DNA of 64,000 bases, taken from positions 310,001-374,000 of the forward strand of contig FJUW01000010.1 of NCBI GenBank assembly GCA_900074885.1, in the 5' to 3' direction. This DNA comes from Rhynchosporium graminicola. Lineage: Eukaryota; Ascomycota; Leotiomycetes; Helotiales; Ploettnerulaceae. Of this stretch, positions 1 to 12,970 are shown one piece after another. Made by a program: the position numbers and the translations under genes. The notes beneath the pieces are model-generated. The model searched no databases, was not told the origin of the DNA, and saw nothing but the letters and a program-made list of their open reading frames with translations. Positions within the stretch are counted from its first letter, which is position 1. The number at the start of each line of letters is the position of its first letter.

Positions 1-106
1 ATCAAACAGTAACACAATCGCAGACCTTTGCAGCAAGAGACAAGACTTCGTATTTTCGCGTAGGACACCTGTTGTGATCGGGCCATATCAGGGAAGGAGG
101 GCGCGG

Positions 107-3100
107 ATGAACGAGTTGCGAAATGGTTTGAGGATCCAACTGAGTCACCTCGGACTTCGACGGATTTCTACCACCAAAATCAAGCGACGCCTGCAGCTGC
201 AACAGACTAGAACGCGAATAAATACCCTTTTTCGCAGCACGCGCCCAACCAACGCTTTGCCAACTTGTAACGCAACACTCGGTTCTAGAAACTTCTCGAA
301 GACAATCACAAGGATGGCGCAGGAGAAATGGACCGCGCAAGTGGTTAGGACGACCTTCTTGGAGTTTTTCAAGAGCAAGGGACACACGATTGGTATGTAG
401 CGGGGTAGTATTTTTGGGTATTGAGGGGATATGTTTGGGAGCGTCTTTACAACGCTGACAAGGGCGGCTCAATTGCGTCTCGAGGACGTTATACACATCT
501 CTTGTTCCTTCAATTAGGAGCTCTAAGATTATATAGCTAATGTGCGGTGTCTCCAGTTCCTTCGTCCTCTGTTGTACCACACAATGATCCTACGCTCCTC
601 TTTACCAATGCGGGTATGAACCAGTTCAAGCCCATCTTCCTGGGAACGATAGGCCAGACGGACGATATGGCTCAATTGAAGAGAGCTGTGGATACGCAGA
701 AGGTGATACAATATGGTCATTGTGTAAGTAGAGGGGCATGCTGACCATTTGCAGTGTATTCGTGCTGGAGGAAAGCATAACGTGAGGACATCCTATACCA
801 TTGGGAGGCTATGGCTGATCTGGGTACTTTACAGGACTTGGACGATGTCGGAAAAGACAGCTACCACCATGTGAGTGGCATAGTTGCGAATTTTGTGTGT
901 CTGGCTAATGTGACTCAGACTTTCTTCGAAATGCTTGGAAACTGGTCTTTTGGCGATTACTTCAAGCAAGGCGCTATCGAGATGTCTTGGGAGCTTCTTA
1001 CGAAGGTCTATGGCTTAGACCCGGATCGCCTCTACGTCACATACTTTGAAGGTGATGCCTCTGCCGGACTAGAGCCAGATCTAGAGGCCAAGGATCTGTG
1101 GAAGAAGGTTGGCGTTGCTGAAGATCACATCTTACCTGGAAATATGAAGGACAATTTCTGGGAGATGGGTGAGACTGGACCTTGTGGACCCTGTAGCGAG
1201 GTTCACTATGACAGAATAGGCGGTGGTCGAAATGCTGCCCATCTAGTCAATATGGATGATCCTAATGTTCTTGAGATCTGGAATAACGTCTTCATTCAGT
1301 ACGATAGACAGAAGGATAGGTCTCTCAAGACATTGCCTGCGAAGCATGTCGATACTGGTATGGGTTACGAACGATTGGTATCGGTATTGCAAGACAAGGC
1401 CTCCAATTACGACACCGATGTTTTCCATCCACTATTCCTCAAGATCAAAGAAGTCACAGGCGCACGAGATTATACCGATAAATACGGCAAGGATGATATT
1501 GATGGCATCGATACCGCGTATCGTGTTATCGCCGATCACATCCGTCTCTTAACATTCGCTATTTCAGATGGTGGTGTGCCAAACAATATCGGTAGAGGTT
1601 ATGTCGTTCGACGAGTTCTACGTCGTGGTTCTCGTTACGCCCGCAAATATTTCGATGCAGAGATTGGAAGCTTCTTCTCGAAGATCCTCCCTGCTCTCAT
1701 TGAACAGATGGGTGGTCAATTCCCGGAGATCGTGGAGAAGCAGCAGGATGTCAAGGATATTCTAGACGAAGAGGAAGTGGCCTTCGCTAGGACACTTGAT
1801 CGAGGAGAAAAGCAGTTTGAGAAATATGCTGCTCTGGCTGTCAAGAATGGCGCAAAGAAGCTCTCGGGTGCGGATGTCTGGCGGTTATACGATACCTTTG
1901 GATTCCCAGAGGATTTGACCAAGATTATGGCTGAGGAGAGAGGTCTAGAGACCGATGATGCGGAGATTGAGATCGCAAAGGAGACTGCTCGTTTGGCCAG
2001 TATGTCTGTCAAAGAGGCATCTCACACATTTGCCAAGTTCGACGTACATCAAATCGCTGAACTAGACAAGATGGGTGTACCGAGACCAAATGATGATGCC
2101 AAATTCTCGAAAGGCGATAGTACTGCGAAGGTCTCGCTCGTCTATGATGGAAAGAGCTTCTTAAAGTCGACCGACGGCCTGCCATCTGACAAGCCTTTCG
2201 GTATTCTACTGGATAAGACCAACTTCTACGCTGAGCAGGGTGGTCAAGTTGCTGATACGGGCAAGATCATTATCGACGGCGTTGCTGAGTTCAAGGTATT
2301 GGATGTCCAGGCTTATGGAGGATACATTGTCCACAATGGCTATCTGGAGTATGGTCAACTACAGGCTGGAGATGAGATCATTTGCGAATACGATGAACTC
2401 CGTAGACAACCAATCCGCAATAACCACACTGGAACACATATTCTCAACCATGCTCTAAGGGAGCACCTAGGCGAAGACATCAACCAGAAGGGATCTCTCG
2501 TCGATCAAGATAAGCTGAGATTTGATTTCTCCCACAAGGCTCAAGTCACTCTTCCCGAGATCAAAAAGATTGAGGATTCCTCGAATGCGTACATCAAGCA
2601 GAATTGCGAGATCTACTCGAAAGAGGTTGATCTTGACCTTGCTAAGGGTATTGAAGGTGTCCGTGCTGTATTCGGAGAGACATACCCCAACCCAGTTCGT
2701 GTCGTTTCTGTTGGTGTGCCTGTCGATGAACTGTTGGAGAACCCAACAAATCCAAAGTGGAGAGAAGTCAGTGTAGAATTTTGCGGTGGAACTCACGTCG
2801 AGAAAACAGGTCTCATCAAAGACCTTGTAATTGTAGAAGAGAGCGGTATTGCAAAGGGAATCCGTCGCATTATCGCCTATACCGGTGACGCTGCGCATGA
2901 GGTCCAAAGACTTGCCATCGACTTCAACAAGCGCATTGAGACTCTTGAGAACATGCCCCATGGCTCGGAGAAAGAAGCCGAGGTCAAATCCGTACAGAAT
3001 GATTTGAGTCAGCTCAGCATTTCGTCCCTGACAAAAGAGGAACTCAAGACACGATTTGCGAAGATCCAGAAGGGGCTTTTGGATGAGCAGAAGAAGAAGC

Positions 3101-3544
3101 AGAAAGCCGAGGCGAAGACTGCGCTTGATACTGTTACGGGCCACTTTGCTGAGAACAAGGATAGCAGTGTTTACATTGGTCAACTGCCCATTTCTGCTAA
3201 TGCGAAGGCTATTGCGGAAGTTATGAATCACTTTAAGTCGAAGGCTAAGGATAAGTCTGTTTATCTCTTTGCTGGAAGCGAGACGGAGATCGTTCATGGT
3301 GTCTATGTTGGCACTGTAAGTTTTACCCTTCTTTCGTAATCGATTGGTTACTTAGCTAATGTCTTCTCAGGATCATGCTCCGAAAGGCGTTACTGCAGAA
3401 CAATGGGCCGCTTCGGTCTCGGAAGTCGTTGGTGGGAGATCGGGAGGCAAGGAACCCACGAGGACTGGTCAGGGTACTAATCCAGACAAGATCAAGGAGG
3501 GTGTCGCCGTTGCGGAGAAGTGGCTTGCTGAGAAGCTGAAGTAA
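107..3544 (+). CDS. ALA1: Alanyl-tRNA synthetase, cytosolic and probably mitochondrial
   Basis: Charges tRNA-Ala with alanine. Six exons: 107-392, 557-702, 755-781, 835-870, 919-3315, 3371-3544; all introns are GT-AG and the joined frame has no stop. Class II core motifs are visible ([11 protein letters not shown], then [21 protein letters not shown] assembled across three small exons, then [15 protein letters not shown]). The editing domain has HTGTH and CGGTH zinc-site motifs, followed by a C-terminal C-Ala domain. Starting at 107 gives 1021 residues. An internal ATG at 314 gives 952, close to the usual cytosolic length, and the extra N-terminus is Arg-rich and almost free of acidic residues, like a mitochondrial presequence. 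An in-frame ATG at 74 is also possible. In yeast one ALA1 gene serves both compartments through alternative starts, so the same is inferred here. Confidence 0.95.
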
Positions 3545-4707
3545 GGTCGAGGGACGGATGGGGAAGGGAAGGTGAGGTAAGGCGTTATACCCGGATTTTC
3601 ATCATTCGATGTGTTAGATGTCATATGGTGGATATGATATTTCTATGTCTGCAAATATGTCTTGTGGAGTGGCATCTGGCTTTTGACTCGGGCGAATAGC
3701 TAGCTAGTTGCTTCAAAGAATACTTCACGATTCGGCAGTATAGCTTGTGTGTCATTCGGCAATACAGTCATGACATGACCCTATAATGAACTCACATTCT
3801 CCCAGTCCAAAAAATTCCTATCAAGCGTTTTCCGATAAATGTTGTTTTCATGGACGCTTAGAAAACGTATATACTTGAATGTACGAATGTAAGTATGTTA
3901 GCGAGCGAACATCTATGTGGTCGTCTCATCCGAGGCGACAAATATAAGTCAAACGTGCCTTCTAACTTATTGACCTTAATTATATGCAAATTTACTTTAT
4001 TTATGCCAGTGAATGGGTTGACGTTTGAACAACTCTCAATATCAACACTGCCAAAAGCGGAGTATGTCTAAAGTATGAAAGAGATGTACTTATCGATTAA
4101 TAAGACTTTCTAATGTATAACTTAGGTAGATTTGAAGTATTCTCATAATATTATCGAGTCAGTACATGGCCTCGATAGCGGAGCGATTGAGTTGAGTTGA
4201 GTCTATGGTAGTACTCAGTTCAACCCCACGGAGTCAACTCAACTCAATCCTACTCTGCGCAGCTCTAGACTAGACCAAAAATTAGAAACCTATTCCGAGC
4301 TTAATTCTTTTTGGTACCTAAGTAGAGGTATTTCTTGTAAACCTTACTATCTGGTTCATAATTACTTCATGCTAATTTTGACTACTTGATATACGCTGAG
4401 TCTGTTCGGAGTGAGAAACTAACTCGGTAAGTACTCAGCTCAACTCAAATCAAAGCAAGTCAGAGCTCCGAGCGTACTCAGGTTACCTTGAGTAATTGTC
4501 ACTACGCCGAGCCTCCATAGCGTAGTGAGAATGTGCATACGCAGTTTCCCATGTAGAATGGTGTTGGTTGCACTTCATAGTGGACCTGTATATTCTCCCT
4601 CTTAAATCCTTACAAGCGTCATGTCCGTCGCATCTTGAATAGATGCCGAGAACAATGTCAGTTGATATCTTCAAATAGCGCCACATTGGTCATCAAGTTA
4701 CCCAAAA
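3545..4707. other. Intergenic spacer, AT-rich
   Basis: No coding frame supported. It holds the ALA1 3' region and a cluster of GAGTTGA/CTCAACT motifs (see the inverted repeat at 4186-4248). Related CTCAACTCAAATC-type sequence recurs near 4437-4450. Confidence 0.6.
4186..4248. repeat. Inverted repeat of GAGTTGA motifs
   Basis: The left arm 4186-4202 reads ATTGAGTTGAGTTGAGT and the right arm 4232-4248 reads AGTCAACTCAACTCAAT. They are reverse complements except for one base, around a 29-base centre. They could form a hairpin in DNA or RNA. It may be the remnant of a small element; no target-site duplication was recognised. Confidence 0.6.
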
Positions 4708-4819
4708 GGGGATATGACGAAGTGGTATCGTGCGTCATTTGCAACTCTAACCTACCTCTACGGGCTGGGTCAAAGGTCTCAGCTTGACGAAATCCTGGGT
4801 TCGATCCCCAGTGTCTCCA
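4708..4819 (+). tRNA. tRNA-Ala (anticodon TGC) with a 40-base intron
   Basis: A full cloverleaf can be folded by eye. The acceptor is GGGGATA (4708-4714) with TGTCTCC (4812-4818) and discriminator A4819. The D-stem is ACGA/TCGT with loop AGTGGTA. The anticodon stem is CGTCA (4733-4737) with TGACG (4785-4789). The anticodon TGC is at 4740-4742, and a canonical-position intron after base 37 spans 4744-4783. The T-arm is CTGGG/CCCAG with loop TTCGATC. Base pair 3-70 is G-U, the identity element of tRNA-Ala, which agrees with the anticodon. The spliced length is 72. A T9 run follows at 4838. Confidence 0.87.
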
Positions 4820-4837
4820 GGGTAACTTGGCGGACAG

Positions 4838-4846
4838 TTTTTTTTT
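4838..4846 (+). terminator. RNA polymerase III terminator
   Basis: A run of nine T lies 18 bases downstream of the tRNA-Ala 3' end, as expected for Pol III termination. Confidence 0.8.
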
Positions 4847-5489
4847 GTCTACTTTGAGATATTTTTTCAAATAACTATCTTTATTCTTCTTACCTGTCTC
4901 AAAAGTTATTTCGGGAGTAAACAGGTATGTATGTATATATATACATTGTTTCATGACAGCCTTAACATATATCAATGTAAGCTTTTGAATAAAGCTTCTC
5001 ATTATTTAGTTTCGCCAATAGAGATTGTGATTTTTTGACCTTTTTTTCATGTTTCAACTGACTAGTGAAATATTGAAGATATACGTTAGGTATGTTTCAG
5101 TTGACTACCTAGATTTGCTTGTGACAGCTTTGTGGGTTTGAATTTACCAAGCGAGTGGGAAGAGTGGAGATCAGAGCGACTGTTGATTCTCGCTTCACTA
5201 GCTTCAGAGGGCCAAATCGTGCTTATGGCTGCTTGCTTTGTCGTCGTAGAACACCTCATTTTGTATGCTAAGCGATTCCGCAGTGACTATTCAGTTGAAA
5301 TTGTCTGTATATAGCCAGTTTCTTGATTATCGGTCAGTTGCCATAGGACCTTTCCGACCTTCGGTTGTAGAAATGGAGGTTTCGAAAACAAGATAGGCAC
5401 GCCTGGGCTTTTTTGATTGCTTGGGCACCAGTATTTATTGTCATATATAACAATTGTCTAATCTGAATATACCTTCTATCCGGCTACGA
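4847..5489. other. Intergenic spacer
   Basis: AT-rich sequence between tRNA-Ala and the 3' end of LYS1. A 60-codon open frame at 5132-5314 has no recognisable features and I do not call it. Confidence 0.5.
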
Positions 5490-6710
<1,221 letters not shown>

Positions 6711-7823
6711 GATTGCGACTTTGTCAATTGGTGTCAAGTTGCGGTTGTGAATGCAACCTAGGCAGGTAAGGTACCTGTCAATTGCAAGGTGCCATCGCCA
6801 ATTTTGTTTGTTTCTGCCGCCGGTGACGTGACTCACTGACCGCCGACGAATACGGGGGTGAGTGATGCTCCTTAGCCGACATCGCTTCTTCTGCACATAG
6901 GTAAACAAACATCAAAGTTGTCATATATCAAGACCATCCCTGATGTAGCTTGTAAGTCTTTGCCATTCTTCTGGATTTCTAGTGTCTTGGTGCAAATGAG
7001 TTGGGATTTGGGATGTGCACCAAGGTCCGGGAACATCTTGAGCTCGACCTGTCAGCGGAAGTCATCACTGCAATTAAAACTGAAGCCTAGTAGCACTTCT
7101 GATACGTGCATCGTCCACGAGACAGCCTCAATATTGGCAAGTCCGAACCTAGCTTTCGATTTTGAGCAGTTCGTGATGAAGGAGCAAGTCTGATCGCTTT
7201 CAACACAACTGTCTCACCCATCTGCTTTCGGGCCAGTGCTCTGAACCTGGTAGACAAGTTTGTTTCAAAGCCGCGTGGTTTTTTGGACAGGCTCATGAAA
7301 TCTGTCTTGCAAGCCACTAAACTAATAGAGCGCATCTTCTTATGGAGTCTATGGGATGTCATCAGCTTAGGGTATCAACTCTTTCAAAGTTCATTCAAAT
7401 ACCACCAAGTGCAGGTCCGGGAACTTTAGCCTGTGCTTCTCAGTAGCACTTCTGAGGTGTTTCGTCAGTGTTTCTCAAACAATCTCAACCAATTGTGCTC
7501 GGGGAAACAAGACCCAGATCTCCAGATGACCAGGGATCATTCTTGCATCCACGGTGATCACCCACAAAGAGCAGAGGCAGAAGCGGTCGGGAGAGTTTAA
7601 TGTGTGACACGCCATGTTTAAACTTAATCTAAAGCCTTGGGCTCTGTTTCCACATCATTCAAGACTGTATATAGATTTCTTGGCCCTCTCTTGGGACGAG
7701 TTCGTCGAACCTTGCTGGCACGTTTGTTGTGTCCTCTGTCCGTTGAGCCGATCTTTCCTCTTCCTGTTGCTTTTTATCGCTAGTACTGTTGTTGTCGATC
7801 GTTTTGTTTTGATAGCCACAGGT
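6711..7823. other. Intergenic, divergent promoter region
   Basis: About 1.1 kb between the LYS1 start and the secreted-protein start. Two short segments occur twice in diverged form: a GGTCCGGGAAC block near 7022 and 7414, and an AGTAGCACTTCTGA block near 7088 and 7442. Short open frames here have no coding features that I trust. Confidence 0.5.
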
Positions 7824-9125
7824 ATGGCTTTTTCTACGAGATTGCCTGGTGCTCTCACCGTTCTTTTATATCTTCTATGTTTTCGTAATGGAGTGCGGGC
7901 AGAGAACAAACCCCTGCCAGGATTTGGAGATACAATTCAGGTGTTGGGAGGTGTAAGTCTCGAGGGCTCCCAATTCTATGATGGCAAATAACTGACGAAT
8001 GCAGATGCAACGAACAGATCAAGATTTCCAGGACGGTCTAGCCCTTGATGTCTTATCTCCTAAGCCGAGAACACTGGTCGTCACGCAAAACAAAGCTCCT
8101 TTGGCGGCTTTATATATGACCGGAGCAACAGGTGGACCTTTTGTGGCCGTATCGAACTATTCATACATTATCAAGATGAACGAGACAGCCAATGATCTGA
8201 TTGCAAAGATTGAAGTTCCATACAATCCAGTAACACTACATCAGCAGGACCTTTTGGAAGCCAATACATATGTCGCGACTATGGCTGCTGACAGGAAGAG
8301 CTGGACCGTAGACGATTCAATGCGGAATGTCCATCGCAGCGAGAATAATACTCGGATCGTGAAGATGACATCCTTAGAAGGGGAATACATACTCGTGGCC
8401 CGCAAATCAGTCGATACGAGTAATGTATTCGTACAATATGGGCAAGGAGCCATGCGAACGGTTAATATGACGGCTGGAGTTGGAAAGCAAAGCGCGGAGT
8501 TTATTGATGGGATGCGTTTTACAGTGCAGACGAAAGTGGATCTGAAGATGAACGTTGAGATTAGGGAGGGTGTCAACCCAGGGACACTTCCCCCGAATAC
8601 GGCGTCTTTGAATTCGTTCATGTGGATTGTGAATACGAGCAAACCGATGGAGAAGATTGATGCTGAGATGCTTGTCCCTTGTATGTCTCCTTTTCGTTGT
8701 TTCATATTCAATTGAGATCCGCTGACCGGTTCATACAGTCAACAGAATGATGCTGGCAGCAATGAAGCCAGACGGTTCATCGCCTTCGACTATGTTGATG
8801 GTGGCCAGAAGACCTTTGAATGCGACTAGCGGGACATTCTTACCCTTCAATCAAGATTCACAGTACGTGAGAGAATTGCCGCAGGACAAAGTGGTACTAC
8901 CACAAGTCTCACAGCTGGACGGCCAGTATGTACTTCTTGTGACGCAGCCAAAGCCAGTTGGTGAAAGTAAGTGTTGTATCCTTTCTGGAGCATGCTTGCT
9001 TGGATGCTAATCTTCGCATAGCTACTCCTCGTGCAGGTAGTAACAAACCTGGGAGAAGGAATGTTGAGAGACGGTCGCAGGCGAGGAAACGGAACAGTCT
9101 TGATACTAGATATCGTAGTCCGTAG
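7824..9125 (+). CDS. Secreted glycoprotein of unknown function
   Basis: Four exons: 7824-7952, 8005-8680, 8739-8966, 9022-9125. The product is 378 residues. The first 25 or so residues (MAFSTRLPGALTVLLYLLC, ending near GVRAEN) form a clear signal peptide with a hydrophobic core. The mature part has several N-glycosylation sequons (NYS, NET, NNT, NMT, NTS, NAT) and no further membrane segment. The C-terminal 35 residues are strongly basic (RRNVERRSQARKRN). I do not recognise the family. The start is set by the signal peptide; the same frame is open upstream to 7614 but that stretch reads like untranslated leader. It is probably cell-wall or extracellular; the basic tail could be a processed peptide or a wall-binding segment. 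Confidence 0.8.
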
Positions 9126-9508
9126 CTGTATGAAATTTTACGATCTAATATTCGAAATGTTTATCCACCTGTATTGGAACTCATTGCACATTCAGTGGAG
9201 GATTACCTGAGTGAGGTGCTTTGTTACAACTACTGTAGCTGGGAGAGGAATCCATTACCCTACACGAAGTATTGTTCCAATCAATTTCAAGGAAAAGCGA
9301 CTGATTGGGCAAGGTAAGGACTGCAAAGGGTACCTGGTGACATAAAATATTGGAGTTGTGAAAGTTTTTCACAACTTTACTCTGATTATACTGTTGTCAC
9401 AAAGCCCCCAGAAGCTTACATTTAAAACAAGTTTTTAAGTCATGAAATATATTTGGCACTTTTGTGAACTTTCAGAAATCATTTTCTGACATTACCAGCT
9501 GCTTGTCT
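9126..9508. other. Convergent 3' spacer
   Basis: It separates two tail-to-tail genes. No gene or structured feature is seen. Confidence 0.5.
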
Positions 9509-11003
9509 CTAACCTATATCTCTCACTGCTGGCCTCACTGTAGGCGTATTTCCAAAACTTTCCAACCCTCTATCAACTATCAAAGGAGAATCAAAGGTGG
9601 CACTAGGGCCTGCCAAATATTGAGGATCAGCCACAGCGCCATTTGTGTCTGCCTTCAAAGCAGCGAAGCGTGCTCCAGCCTGTTTCAGTAATTCTTGAAC
9701 CTCGGTTTCCCTCGCGGCAATCTCAAGCTTCTCCTGCTTCGAAGCCTCAATCTGCTTCTTCCTCTTTGCCAACTCTTGCTCCATTGAGCTGAGGGTCGAC
9801 TGTAATCTCTCTAGACACTCTGACAGTTTTGGCAAAGGTGTGATCTTCGGTGGCATCTGAGCAGCATTGACATCCACAGGTTCATCATGCTTGTGAAGTC
9901 CATCCATACCAGCACGCCTTTGAGCAGTCTCGTAAGCAGCCCGCCTCTCCGCTTCCGAATCGTCTGACTCCTCTTCTGAATTGCCCTCCGCCTCTTGGAT
10001 CATATCCGCCATTTCCTTCTTTTGACGTTTCTTGGCTTCTCGCTCTTGTTTCTTACCTAGTGAGATACGACCATCATCAACAAATTCCTCGAAGCCTTCC
10101 ATGATGTCCTCATCCTCTTTCACCAGTCTGCTCTCCTGTTTCTTCTTTTGGGGCAAGAGAGATATCTGCTGTCGATCTCGACCGTCATCGTCGTTAAAAG
10201 ATATGAAATCTTTCTCCCGAGCAAGTCGAGCTCTCCGTTCTTTCTTCTCCCTGATTTCAGCTTCGCTAGGTATGAAAGCTAGATTGCTTTTCAAGTCAAG
10301 ATCTCCATCCAAGTCTACGACCATCGCGCCCTCGAGCTCTGAAGCATCGAGCCCTTCTTCGTCTTCCGCCGTAGCATGTAGTATCGTCAGATCCTTAGGC
10401 GTAGTAGGCGTTGAGCTCTTAAGTTCATTCAAGTAGTCCTTGCTGTATGTGGGCCGTTCGTCATCATCGTCATTTGATCGCATAGGTAGCCCTTGGTATG
10501 AGAGATTTCGTTTCAACGCAGTCCCTTCAATGACTCGTCGCCCCAGAGTCGCTTTATTAGGCGTAAGGGCTTCATGGTCCTCTGGTGCTTCCACTGCATC
10601 TCCAGATATATTATCACCCGGTCCGAAAGAAAGTCTTGATGAACCTGTTTTCTTCTTCTTCATCAATGAACTTGATCTCCCAATCGTAGGCTTATTTTTG
10701 ACACGAGGTCCATTCCCATCGTCTCCATCTTGCGATCGATCGTCGAACGCGATACTCTGTCGCAAAGAGGACTTCTTGAAAGTCTTTCGACCCGGGATTG
10801 AAGTAATAGAACCTGCTGTACTGACTAGGTATTGATTTGGTCAGCTGGTTTCTTACGATCAGCGGGGTTTATAGCTGTACAGCTTCGAAAGACTTACGAG
10901 TATTTACAGGCTCCGCGACCTGACCATTCCTTGCGCCATCCTCTTCATCTTCATCCACCTGGATCTTACGAGCTTTTCTTTTCGAACCGAAAGCAGAATT
11001 CAT
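9509..11003 (-). CDS. Ntr2/GCFC-like spliceosome disassembly factor
   Basis: Two exons: 11003-10898 and 10824-9509, intron 10825-10897; 473 residues. The N-terminus MNSAFGSKRKARKIQVDEDE, the acidic and basic low-complexity stretches, and the central segment FIPSEAEIREKKERRARLA followed by REKDFISFNDDD resemble the nineteen-complex-related protein 2 domain. A coiled coil follows (LERLQSTLSSMEQELAKRKK). In yeast Ntr2 works with Ntr1 and Prp43 to release spent spliceosomes; human PAXBP1/GCFC1 shares this N-terminal domain. The family call rests on motif recall. The gene is divergent from the SmG gene across 247 bases, which fits a splicing role. Confidence 0.75.
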
Positions 11004-11250
11004 ATTATTGGTTCGAAGGCGCCGTGGCGGATGTTAGCAGCTTCAGTGAAATCTTTAACCTGATCTCAAAATAGATTCCGGGAGACATCGAACAAACTTC
11101 AGCCTTATTAATGTCGCGAAATCCCCTGTCGTTATCTGATCCCACTAAGCGTTATCGACTAGCGCCTCAAATCGCATACAGCAACTTCCAACCCAATCTT
11201 CATCATTGAAAGGGCGAGTTCCCTAAAGACCACCCCAATCTACCTTCAAA
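11004..11250. promoter_or_regulatory. Bidirectional promoter between Ntr2-like gene and SmG
   Basis: Only 247 bases separate the two start codons of divergent genes, so both promoters and both 5' leaders must lie here. No canonical TATA element is obvious. Confidence 0.6.
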
Positions 11251-11741
11251 ATGCCACAAGCTCAGCCAGAGCTGAAGAAGGTATGTTACTCTCTCCTCGA
11301 ATCCTATCAACGCTCCGGTTTTCACGGCACGCGACGTACCTACGACAAGCGGAATGCGTACTGCGGGCCGTACGATTCTTGCATAGAGCGCGTGCCTAAT
11401 CCTTTGACACAGTACCTCGATAAACGACTCTTTGTGCAATTGAACGGAAGCCGGAAGGTTATCGGCATTTTGAGAGGATATGATGTATGGTTTCTAACCC
11501 CGCGCCGGGGGACTTAGGTTGATTTGTGTTATAGGTTTTCCTGAACATTGTGCTCGATGATGCGGTTGAGGAGAAGGATGGCGGAGAGAAGGTCAGATTA
11601 GGGATGGTGGTCAGTCTTTACAGTTTTCTTCAGACTGGGCTGGGCTAATCTTGTGGACAGGTTATTCGAGGAAACTCGGTGGTGATGCTGGAGGCTTTGG
11701 AGAGAATTGGCGGTGGCCCCAGGGAGCAAAGAGGGGATTGA
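11251..11741 (+). CDS. SMX2: Small nuclear ribonucleoprotein G (SmG)
   Basis: Core Sm-ring protein of U1, U2, U4 and U5 snRNPs. Four tiny exons: 11251-11280, 11413-11484, 11535-11609, 11661-11741. The product is 85 residues, a normal SmG length. Sm1 motif: YLDKRLFVQLNGSRKVIGIL followed by RGYDVFLNIVLDDA. Sm2 motif: MVVIRGNSVVMLEALER. It starts MPQAQPELKK, typical of SmG. A spliceosome subunit encoded in four exons depends heavily on its own machinery for expression. Confidence 0.96.
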
Positions 11742-11984
11742 AGTTCCAGTTATGCAACTCGAGTATGAAACTTTCTTTTGCAAGGGGCATTAGAGGTACC
11801 AAGTAGGTCGAAAAGTCATCCTGGTATATCTGGAATCATGGCGTTTGTGAAAGGGAGGGCAAGACATGGCAGACAGGCTCGTCGATAGATACCATCTCAC
11901 GTAACGGCAAAACTCTATGAATGGACACCGATTTCTCTGCAGAAGATCTGCATGCGTTGTGTCATGGAAAGTGGCGTTACTTAT

Positions 11985-12586
11985 CTACTTGAATTGCTCC
12001 CAGTACTTCTCTCCAAATCCATCCATCATCGAGCCTTCAAACTCCTTGACCCAGCCCTTGATCCCGCCTTTCAGAATGAGGATCTTCAGATTGCTATTTC
12101 GTCCGAATTTTGAGACATCTTCAACGTAATCTTGCATCCAGTTTGCACAGCGAGGTCCTCTGCCGCTTGAAGAGCCTATATTGCTGAGTAGCGGCTCTCA
12201 TGAAAATATGGCTAGTTGCAAACTCACCACAGTAGAAGATAACTTGTTTGATAGAAGCTCTGTCACACAGGTCTAGAAGAATCTTCCGAGACTGATAGAA
12301 GCTCTGAGCTGGAAGGTTAAGAGAAGCTTTGATGGTTCCGCCCTACAAAAGGTCAGTGACCCGTCGAAATATCAGCAGAATAGAGAATAATTGTGCTCGA
12401 ATCTGGATGATTACCTACCTCCCAATCATTCCTCCTCACATCAACAAGTAAGAATGATCTCGGATCATTCGTCAGATCCATATCATCAAAGCACTTCATC
12501 AGCTCGTCGGCCGTCATTTCTGGGCATTTGGCTCTAGGAGCCGGGAGGGCGTCCCACCAATTCTCTGTTTTTGCTTCGGCCATCAT
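11985..12586 (-). CDS. Rhodanese-fold CX5R phosphatase / arsenate reductase-like protein
   Basis: Three exons: 12586-12419, 12342-12228, 12175-11985; 157 residues. The Cdc25-type rhodanese fold is shown by LLVDVRRNDWE (Asp49) joining GGTIKASLNLPAQSFY, and by the active loop CGSSSGR (Cys94 to Arg100), a CX5R catalytic signature. S. pombe Ibp1 and yeast Ych1/Arr2 share this layout; substrates differ between phosphotyrosine and arsenate, and I cannot choose. Two tandem ATGs (12586 and 12583) begin the frame. It is convergent with SmG. Confidence 0.88.
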
Positions 12587-12970
12587 TCTTTAAGATGTTC
12601 GTCGATTGTGATTTTACGTGTCTATATATTCATTGACAATTGCTGGTGGATGCGGAACGGCAGTCAGTCTTCAGAAATTTGGGTTTGTGGCGCTTGTTGG
12701 GCAAAATCACAACTCGGAAGTGACTTGAACCTTTTGCCGAGAAGATTGAAGCCGAGATCTATGACTGAAAGGTAAGTCGTAGGTTACACACGAAACCCTG
12801 AGTCTCATAGTTCAATTCTATCGCATGAAACGAAATTGTGAATGTACCACACTTATGGTGTGATGCTTGTAACTGCTCTACTTTGCTCGTGCAAATCTAT
12901 CTCTACACATTCGTGCTCCAGAAGAAAAAGCAGTTGGATATTTTACGATTGAATTATAAGGTAGTTACTT
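12587..12970. other. Intergenic spacer
   Basis: It holds the promoter of the rhodanese gene and the 3' end of KRE33, both on the minus strand. No other feature is seen. Confidence 0.5.

Noticed and set aside
2..580. 192-codon minus-strand frame over the ALA1 5' end
   Set aside because: Overlaps the ALA1 first exons and intron. No domain features.
2467..3297. 276-codon open frame antisense to ALA1
   Set aside because: It mirrors a strongly conserved synthetase exon. Shadow of codon usage.
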